In this document: positions 55,187-64,000 of the stretch, piece by piece
How the letters are laid out: each line of letters starts with the position of its first letter
How positions within the stretch are numbered: position 1 is the stretch's first letter
DNA from: Paragordius varius
Taxonomy: Eukaryota > Nematomorpha
Length of the DNA: 64,000 nucleotides
NCBI GenBank assembly: GCA_964247055.1
Contig: OZ176053.1
Span: 2,542,001 to 2,606,000 of the forward strand
Direction of reading: 5' to 3'
The notes under the pieces: generated by a model
Database searches by the model: none
What the model saw: only the letters and a program-made list of their open reading frames with translations
What the model was told of the DNA's origin: nothing
Translations under genes and position numbers: made by a program

Positions 55187-58100
55187 ACGCATGATATTTG
55201 CGCATAGACCCATGTATTTTAAAACATTAGCAATCTCTAGGGATATAGATATGTTTGGAGTTCTTTTACCCTTATCCAAACATACAAAATTTTTACTAAA
55301 AAAAGCTGCTATTTTTAGCCCATGATTTTTACCCATTTAGACTTTTAAATATTAATAATACGTATAATATCAGATGTATTGATGTAATATTTTTAAAGTT
55401 AAATCATAGATATTGTTTTTAAGATTACCACAATAACTTAGATTCATTGATTTTTTACAGTATTGTCCGATGTTAATAAATCAAAATTTAGCTAAATTGT
55501 CAAAAAAATTGCCATTACTTGGGATTTAAGCAATATGATATGAAAAATCGTTACAAGACTTCTTGCCAGGTATATTAATAATAAACCCGTTAGCCCATAA
55601 TTTCGGGCCATTTAATAAACTGTTTTTAGGAAGTTTAGCGTGGGAATGGAATTAAATGTTTTATTGTTTAAGATATAAAAGTAAAACTAATGGGAAATTT
55701 ATAAAATAATTTATATAGAAACGCCATAAAAGAGACATAAAGTTAACGCTATATTTAAATTGATTAAGTTATTGGATAGAAACATTTAAATAAAATATTT
55801 GTGATTTATTGTAATAATTGGTATGATAAGTTTATAATTATCATCAACTTTATTTATATTGTCTTTGTATTTATATTAATTCCATAGAGTATCTGGTAAT
55901 TTATTCTTGTAATAGTTCATTTCAAATCCATTTTTTTCAATATCAATTCCGTAATCTCAATATTCCATAGGACTGCTTTCAATATTAAATTTTATGATTC
56001 AATATGTTTCGTTATTAATAATTTAACTTTTTCACGATAAAACCATAAGCTTAATAACAGGAATCTAATATAAATGGCAGGTTATTGCTTAATATAGGTG
56101 AAATACGAATTTTAATTTTTAACAATTATAAAGAAAATATTATCAAAGAATTTTTATAAATAATTGAATAAAAAGCAATGACATCTATACGATTGATAAA
56201 CGTATCGTTGAAAATAAAATTGTTTAAAAAGGCAATTATATGTGGGGTCCATAAGAATGGCTTTGGTTTTTAAATATCTTCACGATAGTTTTTAACTATA
56301 AGGACAAACTTTCGGTTATCTGTTTTTGTACAAGAATTTTATGAAGTCATATATTTTTGGCGGTTTTTTGATGAAAAAATAATGTTGAAAGAAAATGAAT
56401 TATTTCTTTTATTTAAAATATTTTGCACAAGCTTCTACACACATTTCGCCGGCCTCTCAAATGAAATATAAATGCCAGAAAATTGATTTTCTTGTCCAGG
56501 AAACCATTCATCAAACCATTTTCCAACGTCTCCGAAATTTTTAAAGTGATCATATGTGAGGGTGAGCCTAAATGATTCGAAGTATTAGTCGAATGGCATC
56601 AGGTCAGGAGAGTTTAGCGGATGTGAAAGGATTTCCCATCAAAGCGATTTCAAGGGGTCTTTTGCTTGTTTTACTGCGTGAAACAGAGCATTGTAATGTG
56701 ATAAAATCCTTTGACATGTTTTCTGGCACATTCCGGTCGGATTAAATAAATCTATGTTGACGAAGATAGCATTGTGTTTTAACGGTTTTACTAAGTTCTG
56801 GAGAAGATCGTACAATACCGCTCGCGTCCCACAAAGCACAATGCATGTCTTGTTATTGAAACGATTAGACTCGGTGTGACTACCAAAGGTAAAAGCTACA
56901 ACTTTTACCGCTTTGGATTAATAAAATAAAGCGACTTTTTACCCGTTCCTTAGACATTGAAGCAGATTTTCACGTATCCCTTTGCGATTTTCGATTTGAT
57001 ATACATTCAGATTTTGTAAAACTCATTTATCTAGTTTATTGGTATTTCACATTGTTCGTAGACATCTATGGACTTTGTTGCGATGATTTTGGTTAAGTTT
57101 GAGTTGGTATCATTGGTTAGCTCGTGTGCTTTAGCGTTTTCACAATTGTGTGATCTCTAAAAGCGTTTCTATGAAATCATAACTTTGAATATTTCTAAAT
57201 CAGATTTCACATGTGTTTATGCCAGCAAACGCTAATTCTGCCTTTTTCTTCTGATGGCTCGAATTCGACATATTTTATGGCAAAAATAATAAGCTAATTG
57301 GCGCATCCGACTTGTGGGTGTTTTTCATTTAATGTCGTCAGATTAAAAAATTGGAGTTAATATTAATCATCACTTTTCTCGGAGGTTTTTATTTTAGTTA
57401 AACCGATAACTTATGATACCAGGTATATGACAGGGCTGAATTATGTTTTGCCATAAAAAGCAATATTTCTCATAAATGTTGGCCTTATGGCGGTTGATGC
57501 CTTCAGGGATATTTGCTGAATATGAATGTTTTTTGCTTTCAAGAGGATGATTATATATATAAACCAACGTAAAAAAATATATTATTGCTTTAGGTTCAAC
57601 TAGACAGTTAAAATGAGCTGATATAGAGCGGCTTAGAAAATCAAGATTTAATAAAAAACACAATCGCAATATTAAAAAATTTTCATTTTTTTCATTTTCA
57701 ACACTATGCTAGCCATACATGCTTGATTTCAATTACCATATTTGTTTTAATAAAATGGCGAATTAATTTTTGGACTTACATTTCGAATATCTATACTTTT
57801 AAATATCTAAATATGAAACCCGACCGAAAAATAATGAGAAAAACAAAAAACAATTTTTTTAGACTTAAAACCGTTTTTAAAAATCCAATCAGAGACAAAT
57901 GTTAAGTGGAATTAAAAACCATTCTCAGTTCCTGTTTAATTACCTTCAGATATTTATTATGTGTTATATACATGCAGATAAACCTTAAGTTATACCTACA
58001 TAAATATATATTAAGTTGTCAAGGTTTTATAATAAAATAATTGAAACAAAAACAAAAAAAAATATGAAAAAATACATACATCTGTATGCAATTATAGCAT

Positions 58101-61100
58101 AACATTTCACATATAAAGTTTAGTTTTTTAAGACAATTCCCATATTATATAAAAACAGTCAACTAATTAATTCATATATATATATATATATATTAATAAG
58201 GTCTGTACATTTTAGTTCCACAACTGAAAAAAATCCACAATTGATTTTTTATTCATATTTAATCGTAATAACCATTTTATAATAATGCGAAAATAACTTG
58301 TCTTAACAACACCAAAGTTTTTTTGATTAAAAAGCATAAATAATTTTCTCAATTGATTGTGCAAATTTACCAATCCAAAACGTAAAAGAAAATAATTACA
58401 CTATGTTGCACAACGAAATTGTGTATAATAATAATGATTGAAGCATTAACACCCTTATTATAAAAATGATCATATTCATAATTTATAACTCAATCTTGTT
58501 AGAACTATTCTTATGTGTCTAGTTTTGGCTTACAAAAATGATGGAAAACTTTGTATTACCAATCTTTTGTGCTCTAAAACTAAATCCATTTTTGTCAAAA
58601 ATGAAAAATATTTCGAGTAGTTGTGTAATTAAAATTAAAATAGGCAAAACCAAATGTATTGTGCAATGAAAAACAAATTGAATATAACTTTTTGTGTCTA
58701 AAATATTAAAATATCTCCAAAAAATTTTTGCGTCAATAACAAAAAAATAGCATTTTTGATTAGGTATGTCATAAACACTAATAAAAAAATAAGCCATAAG
58801 ACCTTATTACAAAGTGCAAACGTGATTTTTCTACTTTTTGATTTAGAAAAATCATATTATATGCTAAAACCTTTTTGCCGCAAAACAAAATATAATCATT
58901 TTAGAATAGCTAAGTGAGTAATCAACACAAAATTATGCAATACGAACCTCATTACAAAGTAAATAGCGTAAAAATCAATTCTTTAAAGTAGAAAAGAGAG
59001 GTATATACAGTAAAGCGCACAATTATAGGCTATATCGGTATTCTAAATGGCTAAAGGGTACTTAATTTACGTGTCAGTAGCAATGTATAAGATTTATCGT
59101 TTTAATTAGTTACATTTTTAGAATTATGAAAAAAAAATACAGCCAGTATAAATAAAAACGAAAAATCTTACACATGGCAACAACCTCGTAAAAATAATGA
59201 TATATGAGCAACTGTAATTAAAAGCAAAGTCTAATCTATATATTTATAAAAATGGAAAATGCTGGCTTTGTGATCTGGTACAGGAAAACCGGTAGACCCA
59301 ATCATATCCAAACTTCGAAAAAATATAATCATTAATGAATGCCCCGACAATAGCTTCGCCCTTTTTTTAAAATAGGCCCCCAGTTCGGGCCCACCCCGTG
59401 TGAAAAACTGGTTTTTTTTGAAAACAGAAGTCCACAAAAATCGTTTGAGACAATTTTCCGGAGAACGTGTTGGACCATTCAATTTCAAATATGATTTTTG
59501 TTTACTTATTTTCGATTGCGCTGAACAAAGCCGAGCCACTTTTTTGATTTAGGCCCTCTTTTTACCCGCTCCCCCCGTGAAATGCCACCTTTTTCAAAAA
59601 ACAAAGTCCCAAAAATAAATTTTTAAATGGATTTTTCGCCCTAGGTAGAGACCGTAAAAATTCAATAAAGACTCCAAGTATTGCCTGTTAAAAGGCAAAA
59701 ATTTTAGTCTACCGTTTATTTGATGATAGCTGCTGGGTAAGGAGCTACCCGCTAAAAACTGATTTTTCATATAACTTTGTGATCTGTTTCCGGAAAACCG
59801 GTGAACCCAATCAAATCCAAACATCGAAAAAATTTAATGATTAATGAATGCCCCGACAATAGCTTCGCCCTTTTTTGGAATTAGGTTCCCAGTTTGGGCC
59901 CACCCCGTGTGAAAAATGGGTTAAGTCAATTTTTTGAAGAACGTGTTGGACCATTCAATTTCAAATATGATTTTTGTTTACTTATTTTCGATTGCGCCGA
60001 ACATAGTCGAGTCACTTTTTTGATTTAGGCCCTCTTTTTACCCGCTCCCCCCGTAAAATGCCATTTTTTTCAAAAAAAAACAAAGTCCACAAAAATATTT
60101 TTTTGATTGTATTTTTTTGCCCAAGGTATGAGACTCTAAAAATTCGAGAAGGTTTTTTTCGTATTGCCTGTTAAAAGGCAATAATTTTAGTCAAGCGTTT
60201 CTTTGATGATAGATGCTGAGTAAGGAGTATCTATCATATGTATAGCATGTTAAAAGATATATGGATATTAATATATTATTTATGGCAATCTCTATATTTA
60301 TAAAATTGGAAAATGCTGGCTTTGTGATCTGGTACAGGAAAACCGGTAGACCCAATCAAATCCAAACTTCGATAAAATATAATCATTAATAAATGTCCCG
60401 ACAATAGCTTCGCCCTTTTTTTAAAATAGGCCCCCAGTTCGGGCCCACCCCGTATGAAAAACGGGTTTTTTTTAAAAACAGAAGTCCACAAAAATCGTGT
60501 CTTTGAGACAATTTTCCGGAGAACGTGTTGGACCATTCAATTTCAAATATGATTTTTGTTTACTTATTTTCGATTGCGCCGAACATAGTCGAGTCACTTT
60601 TTTGATTTAGGCCCTCTTTTTACCCGCTCCCCCCGTAAAATGCCATTTTTTTCAAAAAACAAAGTCCCAAAAATAAATTTTTAAATGGATTTTTCGCCCT
60701 AGGTAGAGACCGTAAAAATTCAATAAAGACTCCACGTATTGCCTGTTAAAAGGCAAAAATTTTAGTCTACCGTTTATTTGATGATAGCTGCTGGGTAAGG
60801 AGCTACCCGCTAAAAACTGATTTTTCATATAACTTTGTGATCTGTTTCCGGAAAACCGGTGAACCCAATCAAATCCAAACATCGAAAAAATTTAATGATT
60901 AATGAATGCCCCGACAATAGCTTCGCCCTTTTTTGGAATTAGGTTCCCAGTTTGGGCCCACCCCGTGTGAAAAATGGGTTAAGTCAATTTTTTGAAGAAC
61001 GTGTTGGACCATTCAATTTCAAATATGATTTTTGTTTACTTATTTTCGATTGCGCCGAACATAGTCGAGTCACTTTTTTGATTTAGGCCCTCTTTTTACC

Positions 61101-62156
61101 CGCTCCCCCCGTAAAATGCCATTTTTTTCAAAAAAAAAACAAAGTCCACAAAAATATTTTTTTGATTGTATTTTTTTGCCCAAGGTATGAGACTCTAAAA
61201 ATTCGAGAAGGTTTTTTTCGTATTGCCTGTTAAAAGGCAATAATTTTAGTCAGGCGTTTCTTTGATGATAGTTGCTGAGTAAGGAGTATCTATCATATGT
61301 ATAGCATGTTAAAAGATAATATAAACCTCATCACAATGCGCACAACGTGATTTGAACGTTTCAGCGAAATGGCGTTCACAATACAATCGTTCATCCTTAA
61401 CGCAATGCGTAAGATCGACTAAGAGTTCTCGGCATACAACACACGTAAAACAAGCCGGATGCCACGCCGCAATAAATGGTTCAAGATGCGGATCAGTTTT
61501 ATTTTTGTCTACTTTGTCACCAATTCTGTTTTGATCGGACCCGATATCTTTGGGTACATCTGGACTGTTTCCATGCTCTCTATATAGCAGCAGTAATCAT
61601 CAAATTTGTTATAGATAAAACACAAAAATGGCTTGAATTTTCAACCATGAAAATTGGTAAGCCCCAAGATTTAATAAACAGGAATAAATTTATTATATTT
61701 CATTCATAAACTGTAAAATTATTTATGGCCACGATATACTTACGTATTTATTGTTTTTGATTTTTAGTTGTAACTTCGTTGGCAACATATCAAAAGATAT
61801 ATACAGATTTGCCAACCATTTAATGAAAATAAAGATATCTTCCACAAAAAAAGTTAAATTTAATTATCTTTACGGTAAGTGAATGGTATAAACCTAACTT
61901 ATAATGTAGTATTTATTTAGTTTTTTTTTCAAATTTTCAGCGGGCCGTAAAAAAATTAGAGGGCTGTAGCCCGAGTGTTGCCTGTGTTCGAGAGTATAAA
62001 ACATATTAAATGGCAAGAAAATAAGTAGTGTTTCAAATAGTTAGCATAGTTATAATATTACTGTTCGTCGTTATTGGGTAAATTTGGAGGTTTGAGTTTG
62101 GGCGAATATACGGCAATATCATCATATTCAATTTCACGTTTGCAATTATGACAAGC
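47229..62156 (-). CDS. Lmpt: Limpet/LIMPETin, multi-LIM protein (3' part; 5' end beyond window)
   Basis: Seven exons join in phase: 62062-62156, 61327-61579, 50775-50975, 50120-50294, 48756-48925, 48025-48211, 47229-47401 (stop TAG). This gives 417 aa of the C-terminal part. Six LIM domains follow one another: a Testin-like first LIM (CHNC...[11 protein letters not shown]...YCERHF), then five FHL-like LIMs. Diagnostic pieces are [68 protein letters not shown] and [14 protein letters not shown]. The order is that of Limpet (lim-9 in C. elegans, with an N-terminal PET domain). The PET exons must lie beyond 62157 and probably outside the window. Limpet is a cytoplasmic and nuclear LIM scaffold, associated with muscle in invertebrates. 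The first LIM finger has a 66-residue spacer. The intron 50976-61326 is 10.4 kb and repeat-rich. Confidence 0.93.
47640..47945. repeat. Decayed hAT-type MITE in Limpet last intron
   Basis: GGCCTACGTGCAGCATGCGG with TCCTCC at one side and GACCCGTCGATTTTTTG at the other resemble the GCGGNCCNC ends of the hAT-type MITEs. The ends are too decayed to define. Confidence 0.3.
49038..49131. repeat. 47-bp tandem duplication in a Limpet intron
   Basis: The block TATATAACGATAATATTATA, continuing AATTTTAAATTAATTATTTC, occurs twice back to back with no difference seen. This suggests a recent slip duplication. Confidence 0.7.
49838..50086. mobile_element. MITE family A in a Limpet intron
   Basis: The left end ACCATTTACAATTCAAATTG is inverse to the right end (about 50067-50086: AATTTGAACTGTAAATGGTA). 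Internal AATTCAAATTCAC units are shared with 27813-28078. It lies 34 bp from the LIM3 exon. Confidence 0.7.
50976..56429. other. Limpet 10.4-kb intron, 3' part
   Basis: AT-rich non-coding sequence with (TA)n microsatellites at 51414-51458, about 52992-53041 and 53207-53233. The short frames at 51366-51620, 54087-54275, 54648-54911 and 55127-55336 have no homology or splice structure. No other repeat family was recognised. Confidence 0.5.
56430..57275 (-). pseudogene. Mariner transposase fossil (mauritiana-like)
   Basis: The minus strand encodes, in order, a poorly kept N-terminal third, then [19 protein letters not shown] and [19 protein letters not shown] (compare KKTMLCVWWDQSGVIYYELL of Mos1). 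Next come [17 protein letters not shown] (compare WEVLPHAAYSPDLAPSDYH) and [20 protein letters not shown] (compare VKKWLDEWF). It is a full-length-range copy of about 0.85 kb with many stops, and the DD34D catalytic residues are only partly preserved. It sits inside the large Limpet intron. The inverted-repeat ends were not located. Confidence 0.8.
57276..59235. other. Limpet large intron, middle part
   Basis: AT-rich, with a (TA)n run near 58170-58192. No exon or recognised repeat was seen. Short frames at 57394-57669, 57723-57905 and 58519-58797 look like chance. Confidence 0.45.
59236..61318 (-). repeat. R1 copy 3, tandemly duplicated (two 1059-bp units)
   Basis: Read on the minus strand this is R1, with the same landmarks as 2590-3165 and 12480-12960. 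Two units, 59236-60259 and 60290-61318, are offset by about 1059 bp and are almost identical. One pair of 76-codon open frames differs at a single residue. Each unit itself contains two related half-units of about 520 bp. Open frames at 59231-59539, 59594-59824, 60276-60536 and 60652-60882 are repeat-borne and not host genes. The right end stops about 8 bp inside the intron from the Limpet donor at 61326. Confidence 0.8.
61935..62000. repeat. Fragment of hAT-type MITE in Limpet intron
   Basis: AAATTTTCAGCGGGCCGTAA and GGGCTGTAGCCCGAGTGTTG resemble the right end of the element at 22598-22840 (CTCGCGGACCGGGGGCC..GTGTTGGAC). No left end was found. Confidence 0.4.
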
Positions 62157-64000
62157 CTATAATATTCAATAATTATATAAAAAGGCTTTGAAATACTTTT
62201 AAAAACTATAAAATATTAACTAACCTAAATATTATATACTTTAAAAAAATATGTATATTTATTGTTAATTAAATCGATTATTCTTTGATTATCGTTTTAA
62301 ATGTAAACAAATAAACCGTCTCTAAACAGCTATCAAACAATTAAAGATTCCCCCTAAGTAACATCGATATAGAATATAGCCCAATATATTAAAATTTTCA
62401 ATATCCCATTCAAAATACGAATTTTTACATAAAAAACAACGCCTAGAGGTTCATCATTTTTCCTTCTTTGAATAAAAGTTATTAAGGCGCATAAATTATT
62501 TTCTTAATTCATCTCTGATTAATGTTAAATATATCATTACCGTTAAAAAAACATTAATATCCTGACCCTCTAAAAAATTGAAAAATATAAAAAGGTCATT
62601 TGTCATAAAATTAACTAGCGAAATGGTTTAATACGTTATCTATTTCCTTTTAAAATGCATTAGTTTTGGCTACTTGCGAAAAACTGTTTAATAAAGACTT
62701 CGGACAAAGTCATACATAAAGCGGATCCAGTCGGTTGTATTTATATTAACACGGTAAGAATTTATGGTAACTAATAATTTTATATAATTAACATGGTATA
62801 TAAAGTGTGCTGCATATCTCAAACTGAGTTATATAAGGAAATCGCTATACAGTTTCGCTAGAGATTATAGATAGGCATTTTAGCGGAAGCAAAACAGGTA
62901 TATAAGGATAACAAATAAATACATACTGCAGAAATATATTTTCAAAAATTTAGTTACATAACTTTGATACAGAAAAATGTATTGAACATGCATTCGCCGA
63001 AAAATCAATCTTAGTCTTAAAAATTAAGACAATCTATTCTTTTTTAATTATAAGCTATTTATTAACGCCATTCTTCAGTAATGAAAAATGACTTATAAAA
63101 TTATGTATCTTGGCATCTGCATGTAATCTTTTGGGAACTCAAATTTGCGATAGAACAATCAGGTAAAAAAAGTGTTCACTTCTCTAAAGTTTAAATAAAT
63201 ATTAAGGCCTTTATTTAATTTGTCAGTGTGCACCATCATGCTTGTATAAAGAAAAAAATATATTATAAGTTACACTATCTATATTTTTAAAATGATTTAA
63301 TCTGAATTTGCAAAACACAACTACAAATTACAATATAATCATTTATCAATGTTATGCAGAAATTATGGAATTGGCATATTTTTATACACAATAGATGTGA
63401 AAAATACTATCTTTCCATACAATTACTATTGATATTTTTATGTTTAAAAATTATGTGTATTATAATAATTAATTCAATATTAATATATTAAAGCATTGAT
63501 ATTTTTGAGAATATATAACTATATTATATTAATTTTTCTTTGTTACAATCTAGCTCAGCGTGGAATATCAAGTAAGAACGTTTGTGAAAAATACTTGGCT
63601 AATTTAATATGCGATTATTGTTGTTACATGCTCAACAAAATTAATTGGTATATTATTACTAAATACCGCAACAAAAAATCACTCTACAGTCGTTACATAT
63701 AATAAGTAATTTTGAAAAAAGGAACAGTAAGCATTAACCAAACTTTAGTAGTAAAAGTATTAAACAGTTGTCATGTCATAATATATATATTCATAAAAAT
63801 ATTTTTTGATTAAAAAACCAAAGACCTAAACCAAATAGTTCGTTTATAAATTAGCTTTTATTTCTCATTAAAGCAGCATGGAGAAAGCAGGCATGTAACA
63901 AATGAATGGTAATTTTATGATAAATGGTTATTTTTTTGATTTGCATAGATGATTAAAAAACATAAATATAATGTATAAAATTTTGATTGTATGATTGGAA
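62157..64000. other. Upstream Limpet intron, continuing out of the window
   Basis: The first visible Limpet exon has a normal acceptor (TTATAG|GC) at 62157, so this is intron. I looked for PET-domain exons on the minus strand and saw none. The plus-strand frame at 63496-63702 has no homology and is treated as chance. Confidence 0.5.

Noticed and set aside
59231-60882. Four repeat-borne ORFs sharing peptides such as [13 protein letters not shown]
   Set aside because: They lie in the R1 repeat, occur in several degenerate copies without a conserved start or domain, and are short because the repeat happens to lack stops.
61352-61709. Plus-strand ORFs of 60 and 77 aa
   Set aside because: Antisense to the Limpet LIM1 exon 61327-61579.

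Overview
The window is from an animal (metazoan, bilaterian) nuclear genome. It is very AT-rich, full of (TA)n microsatellites and DNA-transposon debris, and its genes have GT-AG introns. The gene set (a SoxD HMG-box factor, a KDM7-type PHD-JmjC demethylase, RPRD1, mitochondrial glycine-cleavage H protein, a PKA regulatory subunit, a Limpet-type LIM protein) is typical of bilaterians. The species cannot be told from the sequence. Introns of only 25-40 bp occur beside kilobase introns, which recalls the very short introns reported for dicyemids and some flatworms, but that is only a hint.

Layout. 1-16,587: gene-poor and repeat-rich. It holds a CACTA-like element cut by the window edge, a dispersed repeat family here called R1 (2590-3165 and 11340-12960), a hAT remnant, several MITEs, and one doubtful small ORF. 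16,588-22,063 (+): SoxD, six coding exons. 25,013-30,535 (-): KDM7-like histone demethylase, eighteen coding exons, with a large disordered insert inside the JmjC domain. 31,094-34,376: a decayed hAT transposon with clear ends and an 8-bp target duplication. 34,419-35,518: a non-autonomous CACTA-like element. 36,084-39,166 (-): RPRD1. 39,225-40,653 (+): GCSH, divergent from RPRD1 with 58 bp between start codons. 40,768-46,044 (-): PKA regulatory subunit, convergent with GCSH. 47,229-62,156 (-): the 3' part of Limpet/LIMPETin; its PET-domain exons lie beyond the window. One Limpet intron of 10.4 kb carries a dead mariner and a tandemly duplicated R1 element.

All exon models were built by hand by matching splice phases. 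Five of the six genes close as exact multiples of three from start to stop; Limpet is open at its 5' end but in phase throughout. The genes do not form a pathway. SoxD (transcription factor), KDM7 (chromatin), RPRD1 (RNA polymerase II CTD), GCSH (mitochondrial glycine catabolism), PKA-R (cAMP signalling) and Limpet (LIM scaffold) look like ordinary neighbours. I saw no bacterial defence system, CRISPR array, rRNA or recognisable tRNA, and no retrovirus-like element. The most unusual signals are the mini-introns, the split JmjC domain, the expanded first LIM finger, and a hAT element carrying an inverted copy of part of its own transposase.
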